This document shows, one piece after another, positions 23,119 to 35,685 of a DNA stretch of 64,000 nucleotides. Position numbers and translations under genes: made by a program. The notes beneath the pieces were generated by a model that searched no databases, was not told the origin of the DNA, and was given only the letters and a program-made list of their open reading frames with translations. This stretch comes from Rhinopomastus cyanomelas. Taxonomy: Eukaryota; Chordata; Aves; Bucerotiformes; Rhinopomastidae. How positions within the stretch are numbered: the first letter of the stretch is position 1; the number at the start of each line of letters is the position of its first letter. The stretch covers positions 709,368 to 773,367 of the forward strand of contig VXBP01000410.1 in assembly GCA_013400115.1 (NCBI GenBank), given 5' to 3'.

Positions 23119-25289
23119 AAAATGCAGAGAAATTGTCTCTCTTCTTCCTTTCTCAAATAAAATTCTCTTAATATGAACTTTTCTTTTTACCACAGCTTTA
23201 GAAAGTTCTTCAGAAGGTTTGTCACTATCAATATTTTGGAGTCTGGTATATACTGTCCACTCACAGCAAAGCATAATCTCCAGTTTTGTCAAATAACTTT
23301 ATGTGAAGGAATTTGGAACGGTTGCTGCTAAAAATGTTTGTATTTGTGGTGTCACCTGAGCTGCAAAAGTGGTCCCCACTATGTTTGGGTTTGGCTGTGT
23401 TAATGCAGAGGAAGGAGCTTTGTTCACTCCTGTTACAGACAGGAAGACTGTCTGTCTCTCTCTCTGCCTCCCACCTTCCCTGGTTTAAAAAACTGTGCAG
23501 CTATTTCGGAATGACGAGCAACACAGGAGCCATTCCCTCCATTCTCTTTTTATCCTCACTTGCCTTCTGCAGTTAAAATCATCTATTTTCCACTTACAGG
23601 ATTTTATGTTCTTCTTAAACCAACACGCAGAACTGCATAAAACACAAGTAACTTGACCAGCTCTCACTGACATTTAAAACCAGGAGCAAGGCTGCATCTG
23701 ATAAAATGTGCCTCTTTATTTTCACTCTGTTTTTCAGTGCATTGCATTTCTCATATCTTAAAAAAAAGAACATACTAATCTATTAACCAAACATTCTGGT
23801 TTACAGTCATTTGTACGCAAGTTGCAGGTCTGGTTTTCAGAGGGATAGGGAGTACCTTGCAGTGGTTACACTGGCACCCGATCCTTGCTCAGCGTTTGTT
23901 GGGCATTTTTCAGGCAAATGGTGAATGTCAGGTCCATAGAAGTATTTCACTGTGTGCAGCATTTGGAGGCAAGGTACCTGGTCTCTCATCCAGCTCTCTT
24001 CCTCTAATTTGGAAATGTGAAGGTGAAATGGAGCCAGAGTTCTGTCTGTTACTCATACTTGGACACTGATCTGTTTCAGACCAGGAGCTGAAAGCTTAAC
24101 TCCTGTCTGTAACCTGTTTGAGCCTCAGGCAAGGGTGTGATGCCTGGGATGAAGGCGGTTCTCGGATTCTCTTGAGAGAGAAGTCAGCCCCAGCTGAAAT
24201 CTAGTCTTTCGTATCTTTTGGGTTAAGTCATTCAGATTTCAGTTGGTAATTACGTAAGAGCGCAAACGCTTTGGGCAGGCCTACACTCCAATGCAATTTA
24301 TTTAGGTCAGTGTGCCATGAAGAATGAAGACTAGGGTTTCCAGGTAATGGATTGCCATGTGCTTGAACTTGTGACTTTAATTGAAGTTGTCAAATCAGTG
24401 CTTTTGAGGAGTGTATTTCTTCGATTCCTTACTCCTATCTTTGGCACTGGCTTGATGGTAGGAAAATAGAGACAGATATGGTGATAGATTTGACAGCTGA
24501 CCTATTACTCTCTAAGAAAATGATACCATGATGGACCTTCTCTAATAAGAATTCAGGAGGCATTAATGTCACTTCCAATCTAACAAATGTTTGACCTTTA
24601 TTACGGTCTTATAGAAATGATCGCTGCTCATACTCACTCCTCAATTTTAAGTTCATGCTGAAAAACATTTAAATGTGGAAAGCCCACAGATTCAATGCAA
24701 GTTCAAGAAATTACTTCTGACTTCAGGCATTTTGATTAATTTATGAATGACAGAATAAGCTGGCTCATGTTGAAGGTGGCAAACTAAGGAACTGAAAAAT
24801 CCATTTCTTAAAGCTACCTAGACGTCTCTCTCCTCTTTGGGAAGCTGTTTGGTATGATTCTATGGATTTTCGTAGGTGTACTTTCATTCCAGGTTCTGGG
24901 AAGAAAGCCAGAAGTTTAATCCCATTTTGCAAATGATTGGGGCCAAATTCTATTCCCAGAAAATTAAATGAGGGTTCTGTGATGGAGTTCAAAAGAATTG
25001 GGAATTGACCTCTATCTAATATCTTTCAGAATAATTTATTAAAACTATTTCTCTTTTTCTGCTATTGCATTGCCAATGCAAATTTGTGCATTTGGTTTCG
25101 GACTCTGGAGCACAGGCGAAAAGCAGCTACACAATGATTGAAATTCCAATTACGTTAGGTTTATGCTTAATTCATATTGCTCCTAAAACCAGTTCAATAC
25201 ACGAGTTCATGACATTACAGGGAAATGTTGCAGAAAGGACCATATTTGCAAAGATGTGCTAAGTAAAAGAAATTGCTTGAAAAACATAA
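23119..25289. other. Unique region without a gene
   Basis: About 2.2 kb. A short CTGT/CT-rich tract lies near 23448-23468. No gene, SINE or LINE is recognisable, and the open frames are short on both strands. Confidence 0.5.
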
Positions 25290-25464
25290 TCACAGAATCA
25301 CAGAATCATTAGGGATTGGAAGGGACCTCGAAAGATCATCCATTCAGATCCCCCTGCCACAGCAGGATCACCTAGATCAGGTCGAACAGGAACACATTCA
25401 GGTGGGTTTTAAACATCTCCAGAGAAGGAGACACCACAACCTCCCTGGGCAGCCTGTTCCAATA
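25290..25464 (-). mobile_element. CR1 LINE 3' fragment
   Basis: Minus-strand CR1 of about 175 bp. On plus it begins TCACAGAATCACAGAATCATT, contains the 3' UTR (CCCCTGCCACAGCAGGATCA) and the end of ORF2 (CACAACCTCCCTGGGCAGCC), and stops near CAATACCCTGA. Confidence 0.92.
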
Positions 25465-26719
25465 CCCTGATCTCAGTAAGTCAACATGTAAGACTAGATC
25501 TGAACAAACCCTGCAGGACCAAGGCTATAGAGGGAATTTCAACTCACTCTAATATGAGAACATATTGTTCAAGCAATGCTTAAAGGATGGAGCCATTTAA
25601 TATTAAATCGATTTTTTATGATACACTGCATAAGCAATTAAGCCTCAGCCATACAGTTCCTCCTTGCTTTCCTGTTTTAAACTCTCCTTGAGCAACTTCT
25701 TAAGTGTCTTAGAACTCATTGCTCTGTTGAACTTCTATGACAAAACATTTCATGTGATTAGCCTTTTGTCTGGAATACTTTCCAGACTGTACAGTTATTC
25801 AACCCGAGCAACTTTGCCTGTGACACTTGAAAATCTCATTGATGCTTGTGGAGTTCTCCACACTTAGCTAGGTATTTAACAAATTTCAGTTGAATGAGAG
25901 TGCGCGGATTAAATTAATACAGAGTCAATATTGTTATAATGAGCGGCTCCTTTAATGAACAGCAGCTCTCTTTTAGATTACTATTTTCAAAGTAGTTTTG
26001 AGGGTTTAATGTGAAATTTCAAATTGTTTTTTATTAAATCGTTTTTTAAGGTGAGGCACCCAACTTCCCTGTGTGCACATAACAAATCCCCACTAGGTTT
26101 TGTCTCTTAGATTTGTGTGCAAAGGAAAGGAAAGAGAGTTAGAGAATTTGGTTTCTGAGCTATTTTTCTGGACAACTGCTAACCCAAAGTCAATTAAATA
26201 GTATTAGGGGCTTTAGCTGTCTCTCTTGGCTTGTTAAAGAGAAGTATGAGATCACATGGTTTAGGAATAAAGTAGAATTTCAATAATAACATATTCTAAA
26301 ACAATTCTTTGGAAAACCTGAGTCAAGGAATAGTTCAAACTCTGGGAAAAGGGATGGACTGTGCCACTTGACTGCATTTCCAGACTTACTTTCTCATGTG
26401 TTTACTGTTACCTTTGGTAATATTTATGCAATTTCAATTTCTAAACATAGCACATTAATGTAAATACATAAATTTCTGCAGTCAAAATCTGGGGAAAACC
26501 TGGCTCCAGAGGATGAATTAATTTCTGAGACAGTCGCTGTATGTTGTGGGATGGCAGTCACTGTCTCTGCTCTTTGACTACAGAGGGGATTTGGTTAGAT
26601 GAGAAAAATCCACTCTTACTCCAACAAACTTCCTCAGGTTTGACAGTAATATTTATACTCAAATTGTGCTCAATTGTGGGGCTCATGGAAGAAATTCTGG
26701 TGTCTAATTTAATTGCTTA
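25465..26719. other. Unique AT-rich region without a gene
   Basis: About 1.25 kb, very AT-rich in the second half (for example around 25900-26050). Nothing identifiable. Confidence 0.5.
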
Positions 26720-27011
26720 TCACAGAATCACAGAACATTAGGGATTGGAAGGGATCTTGAAAGATCATCTAGTCCAATATCCCCCTGACACAGCAGGATC
26801 ACCTAGACCAAGACACACAGGAACACAGCCAGGCAGGTTTTAAACGTCTCCAGAAAAGGAGACTCCACAACCTCCCTGGGCAGCCTGTTCCAGTGCTTCG
26901 TCACCCTCACTGGGAAGAAGTTCCTTCTCATATTTATACGGAACCTCCTGTGTTCCAGCTCACACCCATTGCCCCTTGTCCTATAACTAGATGACATTGA
27001 GAAGAGCCTNA
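26720..27011 (-). mobile_element. CR1 LINE 3' fragment ending at an N
   Basis: Minus-strand CR1 starting TCACAGAATCACAGAACATT and running through the 3' UTR into ORF2, with an open C-terminal frame (HWNRLPREVVESPFLETF block and terminal FLCVLV). The copy stops at an ambiguous base at 27012, directly inside the ORF2 segment written GAGAAGAGCCT on plus. The sequence beyond is unrelated. The element may have been longer, because the break coincides with the N and not with a normal truncation. Confidence 0.92.
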
Positions 27012-27012
27012 G
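27012..27012. other. Ambiguous base (N), probable assembly join
   Basis: A single N at the abrupt end of a CR1 copy. The sequence changes from CR1 ORF2 to unrelated sequence across it, which suggests a closed or collapsed assembly gap. Confidence 0.8.
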
Positions 27013-27324
27013 TGTTAGTGTTTGTTTTGCTGCCATGGGTTGCAACTATCACCAGCTGTGCATGTAGCAGAGATGCTGTAGCTCAGAATTGTTCCAGGAT
27101 TCAGCCTAACAATCAGGTTCCCTAAAAAAGCATGCTCTATGTTATGACAGTGACTCACATTATTTAAGTGAATTCATATCATCCTTATTTACTCTCGTGT
27201 ATTAATTTACAGCCTGGCTGTCTACATCTCCAGAGTTTCCTGTAGCATTCCCTCTGAAAAGCCTGCTGGGAGGTTTTTAGTGTTGTAGCTGCAGGAACAT
27301 ACTGAAAGTTTGCGTTTAAAGAGA

Positions 27325-27738
27325 CATAGAGTCATTCTGGTTGGAAGAGATACTTGGGATCATCAAGTCCAGCCATCAACCCTACTCTACATGTTTACCC
27401 CTAAACCAGATCCCTCAACATTACATCTAAGCATCTTTTAAACTCATCCAGGGATGGGTACTCAACCACCACCCTGGGCAGCCCATTGCAGTGCCTGGCC
27501 ACTCTTTTGGTGAAGAATTTTTTCCTGATGTCCAGTCTAAACTTACCCTGTTGGAGCTTGAAACCATTCCCTCTCATTCTGTCACCAACTACCTGTGAGA
27601 AGAGACCAGCACCAACATCTTTACAATGTCCTTTCAGATAGCTGTAGAGAGCTATGGGGTCTCCCATTAGCCTCCCCTTCTTCAGACTAAACAGCCCCAA
27701 CTCTCTCCATCTCTCCTCATCAGATTTATTCTCCAGGC
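27325..27738 (-). mobile_element. CR1 LINE fragment, older subfamily
   Basis: A minus-strand CR1 of a different subfamily from the GATGATCTTT copies. Its 3' UTR reads on plus as GTCATTCTGGTTGGAAGAG and GATCATCAAGTCCAGCC. Its ORF2 C-terminus (27700 to 27401 on minus, 99 codons open) has the blocks GLFSLKKGRLMGDPIALYSY, LFSQVVGDRMRGNGFKLQ, FRLDIRKKFFTKRVARH and a terminal DVMLRDLV. Its 5' truncation near 27738 abuts the ORF1 portion of a plus-strand CR1 (27741-28445), head to head. Confidence 0.9.
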
Positions 27739-27740
27739 CC

Positions 27741-28445
27741 TATGACCTCTGGTCAAGGTCTGGATTTCTGGTGAAAATCCTAGAGATCTGTACCAAATTG
27801 GTACCAAATTGGTATCGAATAAGAGCCAGAGTCAAGGGGGTCTTGTGTCCTACACCTCTCAGATGGAGGACAGAAGCCCAAGTAGAAGGGATGACTAGAC
27901 ACAAGTGCAAGGCCGTGGCAGAAGGCAAGCACCCCACTTGTCTGCCTTACCTCCCCAGTTGCCACTGAGAAATAGATATGAGCCCCTGCTGGAAGATAGC
28001 CAGTCTAATAAGGATGTAGACGGTAGGCAACCTATTCCAGAGGTGCTAGCACGGTCACAAAATTCAGAGAGGTTTTCCAGTACCATGACAGCCTCCTCCA
28101 CAAAGAAGAAAAGAAGGTTCCCAGTTATTGGAGACTCCCTTCTGAAGGGAACTGAGGGCCCAGTATGCAGAATTGACCCTCATCATAGTGAAGTCTGCAG
28201 TCTGCCTGGAGCCTGAATCAGGGATATCATTAGGATGCTCTCTAACCTGGTGAGATCAGCTGATGAATACCCACTGCTGCTCTTCCAGACAGGTGGGGAG
28301 GAAGCTGTATTGCGTAGCCTGAGGGGAATGAAGAAAGACTTCAGGGCCTTGGGACATTTGGTAAAAGTGATCCTGCTGTGGCAGGGGGCTATTGGACTAG
28401 ATGATCTTTTGAGGTCCCTTCCAATCCCTAATGTTCTGTCATTCT
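27741..28445 (+). mobile_element. CR1 derivative: ORF1 joined to 3' UTR, ORF2 deleted
   Basis: This plus-strand element carries CR1 ORF1 sequence, including part of the esterase (SGNH hydrolase-like) domain known from CR1 ORF1. Around 28352-28366 it switches to the 3' UTR of the young CR1 type: GTGATCCTGCTGTGGCAGGG, then TTGGACTAGATGATC, CCTTCCAATCCCTAATG and a TTCTGTCATTCTGT tail. The junction reads TTTGGTAAAAGTGATCC where intact copies read CTTGGTCTAGGTGATCC. The shared TTGGT suggests microhomology exactly at the ORF2 stop codon. All of ORF2 is therefore missing. The 5' limit is uncertain because ORF1 homology becomes clear only from about 27890. Confidence 0.83.
27890..28375 (+). pseudogene. 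CR1 ORF1 remnant with esterase domain
   Basis: CR1 ORF1 encodes a protein with an esterase-type SGNH fold domain, thought to help form the retrotransposition particle. Visible here are QGRGRRQAPHLSALPPQLPL, then NRYEPLLEDSQSN, a basic KKKRRF run and the block I motif VIGDSLLKGTE. The serine codon is at 28136-28138. A single in-frame TGA at 28214-28216 follows LPGA, where the family usually has an arginine; this is the change expected from CGA after CpG decay. The frame continues as IRDIIRMLSN and YPLLLFQTG. The usual GTND block is GGEE (28292-28303), so the catalytic site is also damaged. Another in-frame TAG lies just upstream of 27905. Confidence 0.85.
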
Positions 28446-31400
28446 GTAATAATCTTAAATCTTGAGCACTCTTTTCTCACGCTGACTTTTCCTTCTTTCT
28501 ATCCTTTCATCTATTGTTCCATGAAGATCCTTGAAAGGCCTTGGCTCTCCTGTAATGTGCAAAAGACAGGCTTTTAAAAACTTCATTATATACTAATGAA
28601 AGGACCCATTTGTCATTTAGCTTTGCTGTTGCTTAATAATGAGCATCTTAGCAAAAGCTGTGGTGAAGTCCTGCTCAGTGATGAGATGTGGCTGTTGTAG
28701 GTCCCATGGCAAGAAATGGAGGATGTATGTGATGCTCAGCTTCAAGCATTTGGTCGCATCCTCACTGAAGTGAGTGCATGATTAACACGACTCTGTTTCA
28801 CTGCTTTGCTGAACCACTTTTTTCAGGCACATAGAGTAATTGAAGATAATAACTTTGCCCTGCTCCACCCTTGGAATTTTCTGGTTTGGAACTAGACTGG
28901 AAATACAATGAAAAATGAAGGGAGCAGAATGAATTTTGAGAAATGTTTTTGTCTCTTTTGACTCATCTGCCTGTAACTACAAGAAGCACCTATTTGCACT
29001 CTCAAGTACTTTTTGTATGAGTTATAACTGCCACTAAGTGGACCGGTCATTTTTGTCACTGTTCTGAATGGTTTTATTGAAGCCAGCTAAATCCTCACAG
29101 CACAGGTTTCTGTGAGGAAAACTTGCCTATTAAGTTGAAATCAGTAAGTTAGCAGAGACTTTTTTCAAAACCAAGCTACACCAATATCTTCTTTTCTTAA
29201 TTCAGAATAGAATATAATGAATTTTGAAAAATAAAGTGTTTTAATTTTCCAAAAGAGCATCCAGTAACTCAGTGATCAATATTGAGAGGAATTTTCTTGG
29301 TTTTGAGTTGAACATTTTTGAAATGTCCTTGTTCTCCACAAGAAGAAGACTGCCACAGCTCTTTCCTGTCTTTTTTTATGAGGGAAAGGCAGTTCCAGGT
29401 CTCACTAGGAATAATCAATCTTCAGTAACTTTTTTCCCCTATACAGTTATGGTCAGCATAGCACACGTGACGTAGTGATGTGACTGAACACAGTAGTGGC
29501 AATTCCTGCATAGCTCTACAAGTTGATGTTAACTGCTAACAGCAGTGAGGTTCTTTCTGGACTCTCTCACTGCATAAGGTGAAATCAAGACCAATTCTGA
29601 GCAAGAGTTCATGTCAAGTTCTGTTTCATTATTTATCTGTTTCGTGGAGCCTGCATTTGGACTGCCAAGAGATCTACATGACTCTAAGTGACTCATAACT
29701 ATATGTAGAGTCTAGGCAATATGTACATAAAGTTCTGAGAGGGCACTACTCAAACCCTTGGTGTGTCACTGTCTGTCTGTGACTGCTGATGAACATGTAT
29801 GCACTGATAATTAATACACTCTGGTTATAAACTCCAATTTCTAAATATGCCATGCTGTTGTGAAAAGCTCAAACAAATCTCACTGCAGCTCAGTATATAT
29901 TAGGTCAGCGTATACGGAGCTCAAAATTGTACTAGCAGTGAGAAATTATTTGTCCTTCATTCTTGAAATTCTTAGCCTACTGAATATCATCTGCCTGGGT
30001 ACAGTTTTCTTAGATGAAAAATCTTTGCAGTTCTGTTGGGAGGCTTGGAACAAATCATTCAGTGCTGTCCACTTGGCAACGTACAGTGTCATTGATTATA
30101 GGTTGTGGGTAGCACTTGACAAAGAAATGCCTTTGTGCTTTTGTTTTCAAGGGCATGTGTCTTCATCTGTTTGTGTCTAGTTGAGATATATGGTTGCAAG
30201 TTTTTAGAAGATGCTTAATTTAACCACAGCAAAAAGCAAATAGAAATGAATTTTGATGTGCTACCAGGCATAATGTGTGAAACTAAGACAGTGTAAAGTC
30301 TGTGGAAAAAAGCGTCAATGTTTGCAAAGATTTTTTGTTTTCACTGCAGACCTGAAGTATTTGTGATGTTTTTCTCAGTTAAGCAGAACTGAGCTTCATT
30401 ACCATTGATTATTTCAGTTTTAGAAATCATGTGCCCAGCATGTTACATCAAATTTAAAACTCAATAAAGAAGCAACCTTTATGTACTATCGCTTCTGCAT
30501 AAAGATTTGGATAAATAGGACCTGAAAACAGGAATGGAAAAGAGCTGATGCTTCCAAAACAAGAAGGGCTTTAAAGATTATTATTACACAGTAAAAACCC
30601 ATCATTTATCAAAACTTCTGACTTTCTTGAAATTAGGGCAGTTTGAGCAAGGAGATATTTCTTCAGTTGGGTCAAAGGAAACTTTATTAAAACTCAAATT
30701 ACTTTGATAAATTTTATTACCAGAGGGTGAAGCTTATAAGAGGGAGTGGAAAAAAAATCTGCCAGGTCTGTTTTCCTCAGAGTGTACAAATAATCCTGAT
30801 TTTGACATCTTTTATCTCGCCCAAAGAAACATTCCGTCAAAGATGAAAGGAATAGGAGAAATTGTGGCCTTCTTATTCTTCATGCTCAAAGCAAACTCTT
30901 GATCCTCAACGTACACTTCATTTAAAGCTGGAAGGGCTAAAAGAGAATAGCAGAAGAGTTAAGTGAATGGCTTGACTTATGTCTGTCTTGAGTTGGTTTT
31001 CATGAGAGTCTGAGCACTGCCTTATCCCCATGTAAAGGTGGATGATGGTAGAATTGACATTTGGTCCTGCAGATGACTTTCTCCAAAGTACAGGCAATCC
31101 TTAGCCACGCTGCTCTCTTGTGGGAACTGATTGACACCCCTCAATATTGCTTCCTACCTGAATAGCAAGAAGATTGCTTTTCTTTCAGCAGAATATAGCA
31201 GCTGAGGAGTTTTACCTAATAGGACCCATATGCCACACGGTCTCAGGAGGGAAGAGACATCAAATGCTCTCAACTGCTTATGGATTCAGTTCTAAAGGAG
31301 GGAAGGTGACCGAGCCCTAACTCATTGATAGAAAAATCACTTTGCCTCTTACTTGACAATTTCTTCCCATTAACCAGTAAGTGTAAAATCACCCTCGTGC

Positions 31401-33883
31401 AGCAGGTGCATTCTACCTTGACAGCCAAGTCATAATGCACCAGTGCCAAAGTCCAAACTGCTATCCACGTGCTGCCTGTGCCGAGAACGTGCGTAACAAG
31501 CATCCTATTCCATTTCCTGGATGTCACCCGGGAGTCCCAAGTGATGCTATTTCACTGAAGCTCCCCTGAGGCCTTTCGCTTGGGGAAGCTGTTAAGCAAA
31601 CATCATGTAAATGGAGCTGCAGCCACAGTCAGCTGAAAGCCCAAGAGTCCTTTTGGGAAATCTGGGTTTCCAAATTTGAGGACATTCACATCCTGCAGGG
31701 TGTTGATATAGTGATCCCAGGTAAAACCTAAATGGATGATGACAAGACAGAAAAGGCAGAGGTAATTGTATATTTGTTGTGGATGGAGGAAGAGCGACTC
31801 ACGGCACAGATCAGTTAGTGAATGCATGGCAGCAGAAAGAATTAAACTAAATTTAGTTTTGTATATGCTAGTAATTATTTGCATCTCAAAAATGACATTT
31901 ACTGCTTTGTTTAGTACCTCGGCACTTAGCAGGAAAAAAATCCTTGAATATTCATATGATGAGTGAGAGGAAATGACCCTTTGAAGTTACTGTAACTGCA
32001 AAGATTGTAAATAATAATGCAAAGCATTTTCCCACTTGATTGTCTAAAGGACTTGCATGGTTTCAACACATTCTGCATCCCCTTTCATCTTGGACTTCTC
32101 AGTTTTGGAGTATTCCTTATTCCTAGAGTGGATTAACAGGTACAGTGAGATAATACAACATTGCTCCTTGTGTCAGAATAAGCCATAGTGGCCACTTCTT
32201 GGTAACTAACATTATGCTCAATATATGGTGATTAATACAGTAATTTCCAATCAGTGAATTATTTATTGATAAGTTGTTCTTTATCTCTAGGTGGATAACA
32301 AGCTAGGTAGCATAGGCTAACTTCCTATCTCTACTTTCTCCTGTGCTCACAGCAGAATCCTGGTGGGATGGTTAGGAAAATGACTAAAGTCCTTGATCAC
32401 AGAAAGGGTGAGAGTAGTCCTGTCATTAAGGGCTTATTATCTATGGAGATAAGAACTAACAGAAAGACAGAGGCAGCAAAAAGGTCACCTTGGTACCTTG
32501 GCACCCAGTGGCCAGAAAGCAAATCTAGGCTTTGCAGTCACAATAGTTTTTCAGTCTGCAGACAGAGCTGTCAGATTATGTGAAAGGCTTTTCATGAGAA
32601 TATGTAAGTGAGGGTATAACAACGTAAAGGTAAACTCCATTGTTTCTGTTTAAGAAATAAAAATAACTGCATAGAATTGGAATTATATCTGTTTTAATTA
32701 CGATTTGCGCATTTTCCTTTGTCACAGCCTAAGTAAAATTTAGTAGAAAAGTAATATTTAATTGAATTTGTTTGGAACCAGTAAGACTTCCACTTACTTT
32801 GAAAGGCTCTGTAGCAAAGCCGCGGCTATTTTTGTACGCTCCATGTGAGAGTTACATGTGCATTAGATAATAATTCTAAACATGTCCCACACTAACCTTT
32901 CCCTTTATGTATACAAATTGCAGAGACAGAAATATCTGCATTGTAGAAAAAGGTGATACATCCCTCAAAGGAGTGCGCTTAAGTGAAGAATTTTTCAGTG
33001 TCTGTTGCCTGAGATGAGACCTCATACGCAGTCTCGAGCTGTGTGTAATACATCAGGGAATGGCAGCTCCTGAAACGATGCCATGAAAACAACTTCTGAA
33101 AAATATGCTAGCCATTTAAAATTCCTAACCAGTTTAAAGTGAGAAGTTCTTCTCGTTCTACTAGAACACAGTATTTCACATTCAATCCGAGTTACATTGT
33201 TGCTGCTGTGTTTTGTGTGTTTTGTTTCTAGTGGTCATTTTGTTACTGCTGCTCACAATGGAACGGAAGTTAGTTTTGCTTTGGTCAGGGCTGTGAAGGT
33301 ATGAGATCTCAAGTGTCAGAACAACACACCAGGCTAGTTGCTTAGGTGAATGGGCAAACAAGCACTCAGAATAATTAAATGTATACCCTGCATGTGCTGT
33401 ATGGAAATACAAGTCCCATATGTTTACTCTGGATTTGCCAGACTTATTTAACTATGGTCAAGAAACTAGTAGCAACCCCTTCAGTAAGGGCTAATCCCAG
33501 TCCCTCTTTTAAAGGAAATATTTTTCTTCCTTATAGGCAAAGATCCATCAGCACAGATTGGTGTTCTTGGGCTTCCAAGAAAGCATTTAACTACAGTTTA
33601 GTATTTGAACCACAGAAGAACCTTTCAGGTGTAGGAGCATCCAGTACACACTGCTAGTGGACCAGGCTGATCTAATCTAGCTATCTCCCAAACAGCTTCT
33701 TGATCTAGTCCTGTCTCCACAGAGGTCTGGAAAATCAAGACTTCTATAGGAATTTCAGGTTGGTAGCCAGAACCATCTGTGGAAGAAAGCCAGGTGTAGT
33801 AAAATACACCAGAATACAGTGCAGTCGGATGGGTAGATGATATATCTGAACCATAGTGCTCCTTCATTTAACCAGTACAGTTG
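28446..33883. other. Long AT-rich unique region
   Basis: About 5.4 kb with no gene or recognisable mobile element. Open frames are few and short. I see only ordinary A and T runs. Confidence 0.5.
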
Positions 33884-33961
33884 CATCCACACTAGAAAGA
33901 CTTTGCAGCTTTAATTATGTTTTTGGGTTAATTAAAGCAGTAAAACTTCCTAATGTAGATG
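33884..33961. mobile_element. Palindromic MITE-like element
   Basis: A 78-bp imperfect palindrome. The left arm (33884-33917) begins CATCCACACTAGAAAG and ends CAGCTTTAATTA. The right arm (33929-33961) begins TAATTAAAGCAG and ends CTTCCTAATGTAGATG. The outer 16 bases pair with three mismatches and the inner 11 with one, around an 11-nt loop (33918-33928). The ends resemble a class of old palindromic repeats in sauropsid genomes with CCACACTAG and CTAGTGTAGA termini, but I cannot name the family from inspection. It could instead be a hairpin RNA precursor. Confidence 0.55.
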
Positions 33962-35685
33962 AGCCCTTGTTCATCTCACTCCTTTGCTTCCAGTGTGCAG
34001 TCTGTGGGATTTGCAGTTGAATTTAGGAGCCCTTGTCATTTTGCACAGAGCTCAGTAGGGCTCCTAATGACTTCACTCAGCCTTGTGTTACCTTTTGCCT
34101 TGCCATTTTCACTTCATGGCTGCACACTCATTATTAATCAGCTCACACTACAGCTCCTCTTGGAGACACGTTTTCCTAGGCTCTGTGGCTTTCAGGCATG
34201 GAGGGTTTTATTAGCAAATTTGGTACAGTACAATCAGCACAACACTTGAAACGGTCTTATTTATCCTCTGATTATGACCCCTGGATGTCTGCTATGCAAA
34301 CAGGTGCTCAGATACCTCTTCTGCTGTGACAGAATTTGCATTCTGTCCACACCAGCAGTTTTTACTGAGGCAATGAATATGATAGATAGTCCTGACATGC
34401 AGGGCCAGAGATGTCAGCATATTTATAATGGCTTCTTTTTCTTTTGTTCCATCTTGTGTTTTTTCTCTTTTGGTGCTAATATGGATGTTTTGAAAAAGTT
34501 GACAAGGATAGGGCGGGTAGATAAAAGAGACGAGAGCAAGACAGAACGGAACAGTAGTGCATGCGATGCACATGAGCAGGTACTGGAAGAGGTAACGTAC
34601 GTGTATTTGCTCATCTCCTGTGCAGTCTGCTGTTTGCCGTGCTTGCCATCCTACTTAAAGGCCCTGCCTGATGAAGAGCATGCAAAATAAGAGCTGCACC
34701 ATGTTGTATCCATCGAGTCACATAAAATCATCCTTCAGGTCATGGCTCAGCACTGAAAGAGTGTCTATGTCTGCCTGAAAAGACTCCCAATTTCCATAAA
34801 AGATAGACACTGGAGTAGGAATGGCAACCCCAAGAGTTCTAAGTTCATGTTTAAGGTCTGCAAATCTTAAAACTGTATTCAAATCAGAAAATTTTAAAAT
34901 GAATAATTCTCTTTTATTTGGACCTCTGGGACACATATTTTGATAATTTGAAATATTTTCTGTACCACCACGAAAACTTTCATGTTTGCTTTTGCTGCTT
35001 TAAAAAGTAAATATTTTCACAAAACACTCAGTCTGGAGACTCAATAAATTGCAGCAGCCTTACTCTTAAGTGTGAAAACTGTGTAAAAATATTGAAGCTT
35101 CAAAACAGTCTTGAATTTTTTTTAAAGTAGAACTTGCAATTCTAGAAATAATTAGACGTAATTCTAACCAAAGCCAGTATTTCTACAATTGGTACAAAAT
35201 GGGCTGCAAATGGTACAAAATGAGCTACTTTGAAATCTGATGTTATTGGCCTAACATACTTTTGTGATGTGTGATGATGGAAGAGTCAAGCAGAGCTCTG
35301 CCCTCTGGTATTGTGCTGCTGATGAAAACCTGTGGACTTCTGCACACTGAGTTACGTAGCTTAGGCATGTGCTGGTGTGCACAGCAGCTCCTGAGGCTAC
35401 TCTGGGTCACTGAAGTGTAGGTATGCATGTATGTGTATTAATGTATGTATGTGTTTATAGGATTTAACAGCAATCTGCTGAGAAATAAGGTGAGAGGATG
35501 GTTATAGATCTTCTCTGGGATCAACAGCTGAATTAAGAATTTACTCTTCCTAGTTCTGTTACGGATGCTGACTGTGTAATGGTCATGCAGGGAAAATGCA
35601 AGGGGAAAACACAATTTAAATAATAAATTGATTATTAAAAGAAAAACTCAAACACCAACAAAACTCACTCCCTGGTAAACGTGGA
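33962..35685. other. Unique region without a gene
   Basis: About 1.7 kb. It includes a 21-bp tandem duplication (35190-35231) and a TATG-rich patch (about 35421-35458). A 138-codon plus-strand frame (34274-34690) has no recognised domain, and I treat it as chance. Confidence 0.5.
35190..35231. repeat. 21-bp tandem duplication
   Basis: Two adjacent 21-bp units both begin TGGTACAAAATG (35190-35210 and 35211-35231). They differ at a few positions in the second half (GGCTGCAAA versus AGCTACTTT). Confidence 0.75.

Noticed and set aside
34274..34690. 138-codon plus-strand frame
   Set aside because: It is hydrophobic and cysteine-rich by chance in T-rich DNA, with no recognised domain.
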